DNA of 64,000 nt from Jaapia argillacea MUCL 33604 (GCA_000697665.1 KL197711.1:921142-985141); one strand, 5' to 3'; counted from the stretch's first letter, positions 13,401 to 26,497 are shown. Notes: generated from the letters alone by a model not told the origin. Numbers and translations: made by a program.

Positions 13401-14895
13401 CGCCGTTCAAGAACGCTGAGAGGGCCAAAATCGACAACAACGTTGGGGGCGCGACCCTCTGAAGCTTCAGCCTGAGGGTGAGCTTTGGCCAGGTCGATAT
13501 ATTCTCCCAGACGATCCCAACTTTCATCTGGCTGTACGATGGCTATCTTAATCCGTAAGGGTCCCGATTCCGGCTCGCTGACATAGGAGTCCGTCTCTTC
13601 CTCTTCCTGGCGATCGTAAAGGTCTTGGAGGGCTGTTTCCGAATAGGACGCCACATCAAGGGTCAAGATATGCGCGAAATTGAGGTGTATGTCGATGGCA
13701 TATTTTGTGATGCTATGCAGTGGTACACTAATGCGAACTCCGGTTTCATCGGTGTCAGTTTGTCTCAAGGCGGACTCTCGACTGTGTCGATAGAGAAATA
13801 TCGCGCCTGTATGTGACGGGATTAGCTAGTTTGATCTCAATACATGGCGAGTTACTGACCTTGTAACTCGCGCCTCCACTCGCAGGTGGCTTCGAACGTG
13901 TCAAACTCCACGGAATGTTGTATCACACCTTCGGGAGTATCGACAGATGTCGTTATGGTTTTCGGGTGCTCGCGATCCAAAGGTAGAACAGACGAGATGG
14001 AAGCCACTAGATACAAATGATTGAGCGCATTAATCGACCAAAGCTAAAACTTCACTTACGCAAAATACATCGCAGCGGTCGGATACGATCCTCCTCACGA
14101 CTTGAAGGGAAGATGCTGATCATATCGTGCGACAACTCCATCCATACCTTACGCTTCTTGTGCCAACCTTTTCGATGAATTAGAGTCGATCCAGATTTGA
14201 TAACTTGGTCCGACGGGTGAAGGTCTGGTCTTGTAGCCAATAGGGAGGCGTGAAAGACCAAACGGTGGGACGTTAGGTGCGCGACACCCTACATTGATCA
14301 AAAACGAGTCAGCACAGGAGGCCTCACAGGATATCGGGTTTCTCACCAGAATGGCGACATCTTGAATATACACACTATCCGACTCTGAAAGAAGAGTTTC
14401 CTCCCCCTTGGGCGCGAGAGGCCCAAACTCGTCAACGAGAAGTTGGATAATCTCCTGAGGGGTTAACTTCCAGGATTCTTCCTGTAGGATTTTCGTGGCG
14501 TCAACGTCGGCCAAACCAGCCTCTGTGATGGCATCCTCGGATACTTCACTCGACTCGTACGAATCTGGCTCTGTGGAAAATGTCCCGAAGCCCTCCTCAT
14601 CTGGTGTCCAGTTATTCACAGAAAGCTGTGCGAGGCGTCCTGAGACCGCTTGGTCGACTTTGTCGAGATCGCAGGCGACAAGGTCGACATAACCCTTCAT
14701 CGACTCGGCACCATCCACGTCAATGTGATCCAAGCGCCCATTAAGAAGCTGGTCGTATTTTCCTGCATCGTTGAAGATGCTGAAAACGGAAGGCTCGTCC
14801 GTTGGGGATCCTGAGGAATCATCATCGGAACTGGGGCTTGGGTCACGACGCCGAGAGCGAAATAGAATCCTCGAAGCTTTAGCGGCTGCGTTCAT
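10475..14895 (-). CDS. ATG26: Sterol 3-beta-glucosyltransferase, Atg26/UGT51 type
   Basis: Transfers glucose from UDP-glucose to sterols. In some fungi it acts in pexophagy. The gene has a dozen or more short introns. Domains in order: a disordered acidic N-terminus with [21 protein letters not shown] domain ([10 protein letters not shown]); PH domain ([20 protein letters not shown]); a second GRAM ([18 protein letters not shown]); then the GT1 domain opening [15 protein letters not shown], with [10 protein letters not shown], the UDP-binding block containing [11 protein letters not shown], and [13 protein letters not shown]. The C-terminus is odd: after the usual end of the family the frame runs into about eight KEQ/QKE units coded by a 9-bp repeat (about 10530-10600) and a short tail. 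The ATG at 14895 opens the N-terminal frame. Exon borders were not all worked out. Confidence 0.92.
10528..10604. repeat. 9-bp minisatellite coding (KEQ)n at the end of the Atg26-like gene
   Basis: Eight or so near-perfect units of TTCTGTTCC/TTCTGTTCT on the plus strand. On the coding (minus) strand they keep frame and give a highly charged KEQ tract. All units are multiples of three, so copy-number change would not break the frame. Confidence 0.8.
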
Positions 14896-15766
14896 TGCAG
14901 TGATAGAGTTCCGAGAGAGAGAAGAAACATGCCCTTGGTCGCGAGTTTATAATCTCTGGCCGAAGATCACCGTGACTGGATAAGATGCTAGTTTCAAATC
15001 GCGCTGACATACCGAGGGAGATACGCGTCCTTGACGTCACGCGTCGGCAACACCTCAGTTCCAGCACAGGAATTCACAAACGTGGATCTGGAGGTTTTCT
15101 GTTCCGTTTTTGTGGCTAGATATGCTACTTTCTCCATCTCCAATCGCCCTGCAGCACATTCCGAGGACCCTCAATATGCTACCCGTTCACCCCGAAGGAC
15201 GCTGCATCTTTTGGTTGGGCGAGGATGACGAATCGGGCGACGTGTCGCCCGAACACGCCCCGCTCTCCCAATATTTGATGACCAAGGAGCTTTAACCATC
15301 CAAGGCGTAGTGTCTGAGAGTTTGCACCGGACGAGTCAGATGCCCGGGTTTCACGACCGGGTCCCATCAACCGAAGTCATCGCTACGTGGGGGCTGGGAG
15401 CGACAGACTTCCTCGAGGTAGCTGGGCAATTCATGAGTGGTCTGTGATAAAAGTCAATCGACAGGTGCAAGGCCAGAGAAACGCAGAAGGGTAGCAGAAT
15501 CAAGTGGCATGGAGTGATGCCCGGAACTTTGATAAACTTGCCAGCGAAACTCCCTCCGTGTAAGCCAACAGTTGTCAGCACTTTCTCGCATGCGAGCGAG
15601 CGGAAGAAACGAGTGAATCAAATGTATTGTAGCAATGTGAAAGGGGAACTAATCTTGGCCTCCACATAAATATATACGAGCAACGACAGATAAGGCAAGA
15701 AATCCTGTACAATATATACTTCCTTCCAAGATGCACCACGGAGACACGTTCCGATTACCACCACCT
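14896..15766. other. Intergenic, upstream of the Atg26-like gene
   Basis: About 870 bases between the Atg26-like start and the stop of the DUF6533-type gene. Small frames exist (15031-15228 plus, 15351-15581 minus) but none has domain support. It is AT-richer near 15650-15720, which probably represents the 3' end of the upstream gene. Confidence 0.35.
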
Positions 15767-17253
15767 CTACTTCGCTGCGCGCTCGAATGAGTCATACTCC
15801 ACCTCTGTGTTGACAGTGATCTTGACCCCAGGCTCGAATGCCACCTCCTTGGTGTCGTTCATGCTGCTCTTGGTATCGATGGCGGGGTCAACCCAGTCTC
15901 CACCCTTGTCGGCGCCGGCTCGCATGTCGTCAATCGTGTAGGTTTGAGCGCCAACGCGGGAGCCGATTTGAAAAGTATGGTTGACGGCAGGGGTTGTGCG
16001 CGAGAGAACGTGGGTGGTGCCATGAGAAGTAGAACCAGTGGCAGCAGATGACGAAGCACCAGAGAAGGAACCTCCCTGGGCGAGAGTGCCACGGACGCCA
16101 AGGATAATGCGGAGAGTCATGGAGGTTGTCAAAACAGCGGCCATGCTTGATTCGAAATGTTAGTAGGGCTCTTCTTCCTCAGGGGACTCACGTACCTAGT
16201 GACAATGGTCTTGATGGGATCCTCAATTCCGGTTGGCTTCGCGATGAACCAGAACAGCATGTTGACCATGTTGACAATCCAGATAGCCTGCGGATAACTC
16301 AGTAATCAAGTGAAAGAAAGAAATGTATCGACGTACGCCATAGAGATTGAGGCCATCCCTGAGCATCAACTTCCATGGGCTCATGGGTTTCTGTTGAAGA
16401 GATTGCAGAGAACGATTGATAGCGAGTCCAAACTATGGTAGCTACGGTTCAGCGTACATCCCGGACTCGGAGATGCAAAGACGCTCACCGATACAGTGTA
16501 AAGGAGAGTGGGGGCAACCCAATAAAGCCCGACCCAGTTCGACTTGGGACCAGCAATGCAGCCTTGACCAACGTCAAGTGGGACAGCTGGTGGGCCCTGA
16601 GTGAATCAAATGCCCAAATCGGGAGGAATGAGAACACTGACAGCGGTAGAAGCCACAGCAAATGGCGGTAATGACGACCTGAAGGGCCAGGATACCCCCC
16701 ATGCCGAAGAGGATAGGTCGGCTCTTCTCATAGATACCATGAATACGGATAACATGGACGGCTGATGCGCTAGTAAGTATCGTGACAAACCAGAATAGCA
16801 ACAAAACCCACGAACCAGAGCAGACCGCAAGAAGAATTGCCGTGCAGATGGGCTCGAATAAGTAAAACTTCTCGCATTGCTGCCGACAAATTGGACTTCA
16901 GGGAGGACAGTCAACAAACGACATGGTTTCACTCACGCTTTGCGACCATTTGGTGTCAAAGAATGCGACACCTGCATCACCGCCGCCAAGTCAGTGCCAG
17001 GGCGAAGTGGTGGGCGATAGAAGTTCTACTTACCAACGATGATGAACTCGATAGGCATAAACACCCTCAAGAAGTGGAAGAAAATCTTCAATAGAGGCCA
17101 TTCCTGAGTTTTCATGAGGCGCCAGGTCCTGGGAGAGAGCACCAGTGTGTCCCATGCCGCCACAGTGAGCGTGCACACGAAAAAGTACTTGTGGGCGGAC
17201 AGATGAGGTGGCAACCTCAGAGACGGCGGGAGTGCGTCGATGATAGAGGACAT
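15767..17253 (-). CDS. DUF6533-type seven-TM membrane protein
   Basis: Multi-exon gene with about six hydrophobic helices in the order seen in the large Agaricomycete DUF6533 family: HLSAHKYFFVCTLTVAAWDT; an ICTAILLAVCSGSWVLLLFW helix; the ILALQVVITAICCGFYR helix; LYWVAPTLLYTVSFGLAINR; IWIVNMVNMLFWFIAKP; and VLTTSMTLRIILGVRGTL. The LRIILGVRG end of the last helix matches the family's conserved boundary. The soluble tail (TSSMNDTKEVAFE and around) is polar. The ATG at 17253 (MSSIIDALPPSL) is preferred. An in-frame ATG at 17400 would add 49 residues that look non-conserved. Function of the family is unknown. Confidence 0.75.
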
Positions 17254-17860
17254 GATGGAAGTAACAACGAGAGGTTGCACAAGTGCGAACCGACTAACGT
17301 GTGCAAGTATGGGACTTTGATGAGACTCTCCCACAGAACGGTCGATGATGGCTTTTTGAATTACCGCGGCGCTAATTAGCTTCCGACGGTTCAATGACAA
17401 TCCGAACAGCCTGCGATGGACTCAAACGGGTGTCTCCCGATCTCGTCAGTTCGAAACAGCCCGAGAATCAAGGAGATTGTCGTGCTCTTCGTCGTGCTTC
17501 AGTCAAAGTTACTTATAAAAACAGATAAGAAACTGATTATTCTCTGACACTAGACAGCATGCGGTATGGACAAGATGAAAACAAGTGATGTACAATGGGC
17601 GGAAATAATGCGTAGAAAACACTTGAACTGAGCATAGCAGAAAACGAAAACGAGAGTTCATAGCCAGAGCAATGGTGGACGACAATGCAGATGGGATGGG
17701 CAGCAAGCTGCTCGGGTTGTGAAACAGAGTCTAGGCAAAATTTGATACATAGAGTCTTGCATAGGGCGTACAGTGGAGTCGCTTTGGTGGACTTTAAGGG
17801 AATGAATGTCGAATAGAGTCCGCAGAGGGGTGGGCCGCATGGCCTATCAAAACAATACGA
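17254..17860. other. Intergenic between DUF6533-type gene and Mps1 kinase gene
   Basis: About 600 bases, AT-rich from 17510 to 17600. No supported gene. It carries the promoter of the DUF6533-type gene and the 3' UTR of the kinase gene. Confidence 0.35.
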
Positions 17861-20800
17861 TCATGGACCAAGCGATTTGAGTTCGGCGACAAGACGCTAG
17901 CAAAATGTATTGTTAGCAAATTTCATGACAATCGCGAGAACGTAACATACCTCTGCCTCTCTTAACAAATCTTCAGGGTCCATCTCATCAGGATGACTTC
18001 TTCCCAATTTAATTCCGTATTGAAGTAGCTGGCGCATATAGTAGGGATTGATAACCGCCTCATCAGGACCTGGTCCTTGTTGTGCAGGAGGATCAGCTGC
18101 TAGGCATCGCGAGTCAGGAAGGCGCTATTAATCATCGAGTTTGTGTTACTTACGATCTTTCATCGCTAGCCAGGGATGATCCAAAAGTTCTGGAATGGCT
18201 GCCCGCTCTTTGGGATTTCGAACCAGACAACTCCTCATACTCGCGATTACCCTCTTCGGAACAGGCTTTGTCAGGTGGTCAAGCTTTTTCGGAGGTGTCG
18301 ACGACCCCTCGCTGGTACGCGATGGGATAGATGGGGTCGAGTTTTCCGGGAATTCGATGACGTGTGCTGAATCAGGGATCGCCTTCATCTTCTGGATCAT
18401 CGAGAGATGGTGGAAGGGGGGATGGCCGTAGACCATTTGGTAGAGGATGCAGCCCAATGACCACACATCACTGGGCCTGCCAACTTTTAGACGACGCATG
18501 CCCTCTGGAACCTCGATCGCCTCGGGGCTCATATAGTTCACTGTGCCGATCTGAGAGCATGTCAGTCTATGACTCTGAAATACACACATATATATGCTAA
18601 CCTGGTGGTCTCGCTGAATATTAGTCGTGTCGTTTGCTATCGCATTCGCAATACCGAAGTCGATCAACTTCAGTTGCCCGCGGACGAGGACGAAGTTTGC
18701 GGGCTTGAGGTCGGAATGCACAATTTTTTCTTCGTGAATGACATGCACGGCTTCTAACATCTGTGGTTCCGAGTTAACAGGACGTTCACGAAGCAGTAAT
18801 GGCTATCGCCCAACCTGTTGCCAATAGTATACAATCCAAGCCATATTCATGGGCTTCTTCTGCTGCTCCTGCAGCAGGCGCGCAAAGTCTGGAGGAGCAG
18901 AATGATTAGGCTCAGGGGACGGATCGGCGTGGATGTAAACTACGCACCAATCTCTCCGCACTCCATGACCAACATCAAATGGCCTTTTGAGCCGCCAGAT
19001 CCCGCCTTCACCTCGCTGTCAAGCAGCCTAATAATCCGACTATTCCCTTCCAACCTCTTCAACAACGCAATCTCATTCATATAACCTCTCATCGTGTCGG
19101 CGTCCGTTTGATCCAATGATACTCGTTTGATGGCATGTATCTCGTTAGAACCACTCATAACACGGTACACCCTCGAAGAACCACCCTTTCCAATCAAGTC
19201 TAACCGTGCATACGCCTTTTTATTGACCTGCGAAAGGAAACGTCAGCTTTGGCAACGGTGAAAGGGGTAAGCTACACACAATCATATTCCGCGGTCGTAC
19301 GTCGTTTGCAGCGACTGTTGAAGCAGAGGGAACGGATGAAGGTCGTGGGGGCGCTGGGGCAGGAGCAGCCTGCTGTACCGATAGAGCTGGCCGGGAGGAT
19401 TTCTTGGCAAAGCCCACTTCTAACCCATCATCATCTCCCCCCGAGTCCCTGCTATTCCCGTTGTCCCCTGAAGCCCAGGTTTTCCCAACGCCCTTCGCTG
19501 TAGAGGATGGAGGCGGTGCTAGCATCCCACTAGTCGTCGGAGGTTCAGGGGCCGTTGGACTGCGTCGATGCCGAGCTGCTGCTCCTGCAGCAGCTGTGAC
19601 ACTGCGTGCCGAAGGAGACAATCGAGGTGGTAGTTCCACAGCCGTCGGGGAGCCTGAAGCTGTTTGAGGAGGTACAGACCGCAAAGTGTCGGAGTCCTTC
19701 CGTTGGTGGGTGTATAAAGGACGGAGGTTCGCATTCGAGCTTTTATGTGTCGGCGACGGAGATTGTCTTTCTGCTCGCATAGCTGCTCGTCCTAGCAGAT
19801 GAAGGGTTCGTCCCAAACTTGAAGATATGGGAAAAAATTAATACTCACGTTCGGCTTCAGCTGCTACCGCCGCTGCATCTTCAGCTTGTCGACGAAGGTA
19901 GTCTACAATGAACACATCAGACACGATGATGAAGGAGATAAATGATACAGGTCGTGGGCAAGGGCCACAGCATGTATCTGACGTAAAAACTCACCTGCCT
20001 CCTCTTGAGCAAGTCTTTCTTGTCTCATCTTTTCTTCCAATGTCACTCGCCGCGCACCTCCATTGGTGCTGTGGCCGAGACTTGAGCCTGGCCTCGCAGG
20101 TTGCAAGTATTGAGGCGGATTCACTGGGATATACTGATTGTCAGGTGCTAAGGAGGTGGTGTCAGTATAGAGACGGGGACGTAGAAGAGTGTGTGTACCG
20201 ATCGCATCACTCAAACTAGCTGATCGTCTCGGACGGATGCTTGTAGACACTGCCAAGGTAGTCGTTGTAGGAAGGTCCGCATAACTCCTCCCTCGACCAA
20301 AACTATTCGGATTGTAGTCGGATGGTGTTTCTGAGAGTTATGAAGTCAATATCTGTAATACAATACACCAAAATATTGCGGAATGAAACAGGCGACACTG
20401 TCTATGCAGGTATCAAGGCAATGAGCAGAATATGAAACACACCTCCATCTGTGTCGTCGCCCCCTTGAGTCACTAGCTGGGTATCTCCGCCTTCATCTTC
20501 GGAGATCTTCTCGAAGCCCATACCAGTCGCATACTTGTTCCCTATCCATGATCGACTGGTCGTCCGGGATATGGGAGCCTTCCGCGCGTAGAGGTCTCTC
20601 TGTGGAACTGGGACAACGTCTGCCAAGGGACGCTGCTGCGAACTAGATCCTGTTGCCACGCTGGAGGATCGAGTTCCCGTTGCAGAAGTCGGTCGATCAC
20701 CAGACGAGCCTGAAGCTTGACGAGATATTAGTGGTGGTGACGCACGTCGTCCCTCATCGCCACTCGAGGATGCCTGTATGTTCATCAAATTCTCCTTCTC

Positions 20801-21445
20801 TTCCAACTTCCTCCTTTCAAGCTCCTCCAATTCAGTGCGATTCCTCTCCTCCGATTCGCGATGTTGTTCGAGTGTTATGCGTTGTGCGGGGGCGAGTTTA
20901 CGAGCCGTACTTCGAGTGGCGGATGACAGTTGACCTACAGTGGGGCGAAGAACCGAAGCACTGGGTGTCGCAGCGTTCATGATAGCGGGGCCTGAAGCGA
21001 CGCGTTGGAAAGATCGAACGGTTCCGGCGCCATTGACCACAGAGGGCGGCTGAGGTGCGCTGCTCGAAATGAACGCGCTTTCCGAACGAGATAGAGAATC
21101 TCGACGTGCTGGCGAGTTCAAGGATATTGTACCTGCGCCTGATGATATCTCAATCGCCGAAGGAGGCGGCGACGGCCGTTGCTCTACTTTGTCGTGGTCC
21201 AGAGGCGTGGGAGGAGACGACTGGCCTGATTTATGGGAGCCCTTGGAGACGCGAACGTAGTTGCCAGCAGAGTCAAACTCATAGTCAAATGAGAGTTCGA
21301 AGACCGAAGAATCGTCTGAAGATGCTAATGAGGGAGGTCGTCGCGTATTTGAAGACGAGCCTGCGTTGCTTGAAGGTGGTGTTATCGGTGGTGAAAGTCG
21401 AGGAATGGAGGACATTTGGCCAGTCGACGAGGCTGTCGCGAGCAT
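17861..21445 (-). CDS. MPS1: Mps1/TTK-type dual-specificity protein kinase
   Basis: Spindle-assembly-checkpoint and spindle-pole-duplication kinase acting at kinetochores (family knowledge). The N-terminal ~450 residues are Ser/Pro-rich and probably disordered. The kinase domain starts at [14 protein letters not shown] (near 19195) and shows HAIKRVSL, the hinge [10 protein letters not shown], catalytic loop [12 protein letters not shown] (HSD instead of HRD, as is typical of Mps1), [10 protein letters not shown], and the activation segment [12 protein letters not shown], then [16 protein letters not shown]. The tail ends about [11 protein letters not shown] at 17861. Several short introns split the gene. 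The ATG at 21445 ([11 protein letters not shown]) is the upstream choice. An in-frame ATG ten codons later is possible. Confidence 0.88.
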
Positions 21446-21716
21446 TTGAGTGATACAGCGCGACGAGAAGAAAATGTAGTCTCCTGCAAATACTTGAAGG
21501 AAGAGACTTGGTAAGAGGCGACACGGAACTATTTCTTTGTTGGTTGGATTTCTGAACATGCGGCAAATCACAACGCGTGCAGCACGTGATCGTATTTGTA
21601 GGTACGTAATTATTATCTCGCTAATTTCACCTTATTTTCTCTTGTGCCGAGGACAAAACATATGTGCATTTCCCCCTTCCAAATCCCAGAAAGATGTGAT
21701 GCGCAATAAGTTCTCC

Positions 21717-23264
21717 TCAAAGCTTCGCCTTTGCCTGCACTCTCAGCTTCGATAGACCGTCAATGATCTCCTCTGCATCTCTCTCTATCGCACTCAACAA
21801 CTCCTCACACGTGGGTATGTCCTTGATCAATCCCATCACGATCCCAGCAGTCCAAATACCATAGTCTGGGTCACCGTTTTCATAAACCACACGGCCCCTC
21901 ACGCCGGACACGAGGTCGCGCACATCTTCAAATTTGGCTCCACCAGGTCGGCGCTCAATTTCGACCACCTTTGTCGATATCTTGTTCTTGAAGACTCTTG
22001 CTGTGTTGTGGAGAGTCCGGAATATATGGACTGTGTCCGCCTCCGTGGAAGCGACAATCTTCTCTTTGATGGCTTGATGGATAGGACTGTCACAATGTTA
22101 GAAGATGATGGTGAAATGGGTGAGCCTATATCTATCATTCACTGACCTCTCGACAGTGCACATGAATCGTGTCCCTTAACCAAAATGTCAGTCGTTGGAC
22201 CGGAGAGGCGGTACTATAGGACTTACCCATATTCACGCCCTGAGATGGAAAACAGAGGATGTTAGGTTCCTGGCTTTAAGTCTGAAGTCTGTCCATCACT
22301 CACTGCGGCGCCCAAAGCTAAAGCAGCTGCCAAACCTCGACCATCCGCAAACCCTCCGGATGCAATATACGGGACATCAAGCTCTTGAGCGGCCCGCGCC
22401 AACTGATGATCGAGGTCAATGATTCAGCGACCGGTGCCATAGATTGTGAAATCATCTTACAAGAACGATCCCGCCGATGTCTTCCTCCCCGGGGTGACCG
22501 GCACCTACGAATGAGATTATCAACTGGCGTTCCCTAACACTGAACGAGGAACTCACATTCAAACCCGTCGATACTCAAGACGTCTGCCCCCATACGGGCA
22601 GCCGACTGAGAAGTGGGTCGGTTGTGGGGTTCGCCATCTCAAGCAGTGAGACTGTCCATACCTTTGCATGCCGTATAGTCGTACACTTGTGAAGCACAAT
22701 GCATCCATTCGACTTGAGGTATTGCACGAGCTGCTTCGCTGCAATCACAGTAACTACTAAGCTATCGGGTAGGAATTGTGCCACTCACGGTTATTGCCAG
22801 CAGTCTCAAAGATCTTCACGCCCTCTTCCACCGCAACTCTAGCATATCCCGCATAGTCCGGAGGATTGATGCTGGGCAGCAGCGTGATATTGACACCAAA
22901 GGGGTATGTCGTGAGTTTCCGTGTTTCGCGGATAGCTAGACGCAGGGCTTCAGGGGAAGGCTGCGTCAACGCAGTGAGGATACCTGGATTTGATATGAGA
23001 TCCTGATGAGTTTCGAAGATACTACGACGAACCTAGTCCTCCAGCGTTGGACACGGCTGCCGCCAGTTTAGGGACTCCAACCCTATCGCGTCAGGTCAGA
23101 ACCCTCATCAATTCGCTCATGATCTCGGACAAACCATTGCATTCCACCTTGCACCACGGGCCTATGGAACATGTATGTTACTTCATGGAAAGATTATTGC
23201 ATAGGGGAGACCGTGCATACACTCGGATATTCAAGAGTCTCGTCAGCGTCGTCGAAAGTGGCAT
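21717..23264 (-). CDS. Nitronate monooxygenase (2-nitropropane dioxygenase family)
   Basis: FMN enzyme that oxidises alkyl nitronates such as propionate-3-nitronate. Many small exons. The first (from the ATG at 23264) reads MPLSTTLTRLLNIRV and splices in phase to PVVQGGMQWVGVPKLAAA, the family's N-terminal signature. Later exons give FGVNITLLPS, a glycine-rich FMN-phosphate site (ADVLSIDGFECAGHPGEED), the catalytic His region (FECAGHPG), PYIASGGFADGRGLAAALAL and GTRFMCTVES. The protein ends in KLRVQAKAKL. Length of about 350 residues fits fungal members. The precise substrate cannot be told from sequence. Confidence 0.9.
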
Positions 23265-23666
23265 CTTGGTTTGATTACAGGGGTATTTTTGCGCTAGGGA
23301 CACAAGTATGGATCAAGGGGGTCAGAGGTCCAAGGACAGGCAGAGGAGGGTTATAACAGAACAGGGAACATCGACTCGGACGTGAAGTTGTCTTGCATTT
23401 CAGCGAGTTCGGATGCCATGTGATTGTGGCCACCACAGAACCCGAGCCGATCAGGAAAGGCAACCTGACCTGGCATCACTTAGTTCACTGCTATTGACCC
23501 TCGTCCAACCTTGTGGACACGAAGTACTAGTCTTTCATACAAAAAATCCAACACATTACATAGATAGGGCGTCAAATACAGTTTACAGATACAGAAAACT
23601 TGTTTCTTGGGATCAATACAAACCACCCACAACAAGCAAGCCAAGGTGGTTCAGATCGCTTGGGAC
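23265..23666. other. Intergenic between NMO and peroxiredoxin
   Basis: About 400 bases. No gene supported. It holds the promoter of the nitronate monooxygenase and the 3' UTR of the peroxiredoxin. Confidence 0.35.
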
Positions 23667-24464
23667 TTATATCGCACTAGTATGTGAGCCGGCGACGACC
23701 TGCGGTTCTGGAGCGGTGGTGGTTTCAGTTGGAGGCGGAGGAGATGATGGCACTCCAGTTTGGTCCTCGGTTTGGAGCTTCTCGAGCCACTTGGTGACGA
23801 ACTTGGAATGAGCGCCATAGTTCACCGTTGTATCCAGTACATCACTGTAAATTAAGGCATAGCATTAGACATGCTCGAGAGTAAGACAATGAACTCTACG
23901 TACCGAACGATGCCCTTCTTGTCCACGACAACGGTGATACGAGCGTCGACGAAGCCAAATAGTCCTTTACCTACGTGGAATGCTTTACGAGCTTCACCCT
24001 TCTCATCACTAAGAACAGGATACTGTGCACACATGAGGCTAAGTATTGAGGTGGACAATCCACCAGATCACTAAACTCACTGTCAGTTTGTGCTGCTCGA
24101 CGAACTTCTTCTGCTCCGCGACGGAATCAGCGCTGATCCCGATGAGCTCCAATTTATCAGTCTTGAAGACATCCTTCTCTACATCAGATTCAGCGCCTAG
24201 AATTGACTGTGAATATCCGGTCAACGCACCAGCTACTGCATCTCTGAACTGACAAGCCTCCTTCGTACAGCCGTACGATCCTGTTTTACGATCAGTTCGC
24301 AACCGAATGACCTCAAGAGAATCCTATAAGCACATACCTGACTTGGGGTAGAAGAATATTGCGGCTGGTACACCTTTGGCACCTGGGGTGAAAGTGTACG
24401 TCTCGCCATTGGCGTCGGGGAGACTCAGCTGGGGGGCGAGTTTATCGACGAGGCTCTTCGTCAT
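23667..24464 (-). CDS. Peroxiredoxin, PrxQ/BCP-type (AhpC-TSA family)
   Basis: Thiol peroxidase. Exons read MTKSLVDKLAPQLSLP, then GVPAAIFFYPKSGSYGCTKE with peroxidatic and resolving cysteines in the GCTKEACQF (CX4C) motif typical of the PrxQ/Dot5 type, then LIGISADSVAEQKKF, LTYPVLSDEKGEARKAF, DARITVVVDKKGIVR, and DVLDTTVNYGAHSKFV. A Pro/Thr-rich tail (SSPPPPTETTTAPEP) follows the fold, longer than in most homologues. The ATG at 24464 sits 81 bases behind a TATAAATA box. Probably cytosolic or nuclear, since no targeting peptide is seen. Confidence 0.9.
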
Positions 24465-24544
24465 GGTTCAGGTGAGGATGAGAGTGACTTGTTTTTAGAC
24501 TGTCTGCGAGATTGGATGGTGCCATGACTTCAAAGGATCGCGTG

Positions 24545-24552
24545 TATTTATA
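24545..24552 (-). promoter_or_regulatory. TATA box of the peroxiredoxin gene
   Basis: TATAAATA on the minus strand, about 80 bases before the ATG at 24464, in the usual fungal spacing range. Confidence 0.55.
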
Positions 24553-25994
24553 CGGTAGAAATGGCAACAAGTAAGCCCACTTCCTCTTCCATTTCGCACG
24601 AGGACATCGACGTCACCTTCAAGGCGAGAGGCATCTGTCCCTCCTCAACGTTCAATACCTCTTCGCCCTGGCTGATCTACTCTGGCCTCGTCCTTCGCAC
24701 CGACTGTCAATGGGCCCGCGGGATGTCATACAATGACGAAGTCGCCTGCCTCTGATCCTGGCCTATCCTTCTGAACATACATTCTGACAAGGTTCAGGCC
24801 CCAGCTTGGCATTGAGTTGAAGCGGCCAGTGGGACGAGGAGCAATCCAGATGGGTCCCGTTCAGATAGATGTCAGGTACCGCACCTTCTGTGCTGATTGC
24901 TCTAACTCCCGACTTACTCGCGTTCACTTATCCTCAGAAGTACTATGAGTTGTGTCAATCGGTTCGAAGGCGGTATTCAAGCTCACTGGTCAAGAATTTC
25001 GAGTGACTGGTATCACCACGTATTTTCGCCCGGTCCTGAAACGGGTTCTGAAAAGTGTAGTATGCCTAGCTGACCGACGAGTTTAGTCGAACAGCAGACG
25101 CCAAAACGATTTGGCTGCGATGTGTGAGCGCCATTTCTATTCTACGGTGTCGGCTCCCAATGCACCCCTCGGTGTTTGTGATATCGCTGGACAAGACTGG
25201 CGTCAATAATCACAATGGTTGGACGTCGGTTCCCGAAGTTCATCGCAAATTCCATCCATCTTTGAAGATCGACTCATTCAGTATCTCCGTGAGCATCCAT
25301 GGTAGTTGGTGGTCGATTTTATTATCTAATTTCCCCTGGAACAGATCGTAAACTGGACTTCATGATGAGCAAAAAGTCGGTGGGGTTGGGAGGGTTCAAC
25401 GCCACATGGAGCTTCATCATGATGCCTCATGATGGGCCCTCTCCCGACCAGATATTGTTCCAAAGGATCGATCGTGATTAGGTTGGCTCTGTTCGATTAT
25501 CAGTATCATGATATGCCATCCAGCTGGCCCTAGTCTGATTCAAATCAAGACCATCAACGCATGATGTTTACTTGCTTCCACCTGGATATGCGTGACCGTT
25601 CGCAGCTACGAATATCTTGGGTGTACGCAGAAGGTGCGCCTCGATCCTATCTCCCTGGACTCCAACTCACTCCAGCAATAATACGTAGGGGACCCAAGCT
25701 TTCGACCAAAACTCACGATAGAAACCAGAGGATCATTTGCCGGTCGTCGAGGTAACGCATGCTATGTCGAATATGGATTCAAAGAATATAAAGGTGGGGC
25801 CGGGGGTTCAGTGCTTCACCATGCCCGACCATGTCGGCGTTCGAGAGTGTGGGTTCGAACAACCCAGGGGGTTGGCTTGACGAGACTTTGTAGAGTGGAT
25901 GATTTCATCTAATCACAACCTTCTTCTCTTACGATACTTATGAATTACAAGGCACCGGGTTTACCAAAGGCCTTTACTCGGGACCCATGAAGGT

Positions 25995-26000
25995 TATAAA
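25995..26000 (+). promoter_or_regulatory. Possible TATA box in the gene-poor region
   Basis: TATAAA followed by a roughly 150-base C/T-rich stretch (26030-26160), a pattern common before basidiomycete start sites. No confident gene follows, so this is only a hint. Confidence 0.2.
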
Positions 26001-26344
26001 GTCTTTACCCATTTTGAACCCTTGCTCTTCTCCCGTCGTCCCCAAGTACTCTGAGGCTCTGACCTCTCCACCAATTGAATCCCTTCATTTTTCTTATCAC
26101 TCCATTGATCTCTCGCTGGCTTTCTCATCGTTTCGTTATTGTTCTTGTTTCACCCTGAGGTCTTCTCACGGAGCTCCTCGTCCTTCTGGTGAATCTGGCG
26201 GCCATCGACTCTATAACCTTCGAACAACTTTAAAACAAAATTGGCTCCATTGGAGGCTTCTAGTCGAGGAACTGGATGTTGATCCTCCGTCTTGACTCGG
26301 AGGTCTTCCATTGTTGTTTTCGCAGAAACGTCCACATCAGAGCA

Positions 26345-26497
26345 ATGATGACTATCCGCGGGCTAACTGCGTTTGTCTGTCGCTTGTGGACCTATGTAGC
26401 AGGTCTCGTCGTAAAGTTGGGATTCGGAATCTGTCACTGGGTTTACCGTCTTGTTGGAATCATTTCAACCCAACACAAGCCGTACGCATGGAGGTAG
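26345..26497 (+). CDS. Possible small hydrophobic protein (50 aa), low confidence
   Basis: Short frame starting MMTIRGLTAFVCRLW and containing one long hydrophobic helix (VAGLVVKLGFGICHWVYRLV). It lies 345 bases behind a TATAAA (25995) and a pyrimidine-rich leader, which is why it is listed. There is no homology that I recognise. It could be the first exon of a longer gene or chance. Confidence 0.15.
   Translation: MMTIRGLTAFVCRLWTYVAGLVVKLGFGICHWVYRLVGIISTQHKPYAWR

Noticed and set aside
24561-24755. 64-codon ATG frame upstream of the peroxiredoxin
   Set aside because: No similarity or splice context. It lies in the promoter flank of the divergent peroxiredoxin gene.
25830-25870. tRNA-like T-arm (GGGTTCGAAC)
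   Set aside because: The bases around the loop do not pair as a T-stem, and no acceptor or anticodon arm fits nearby.
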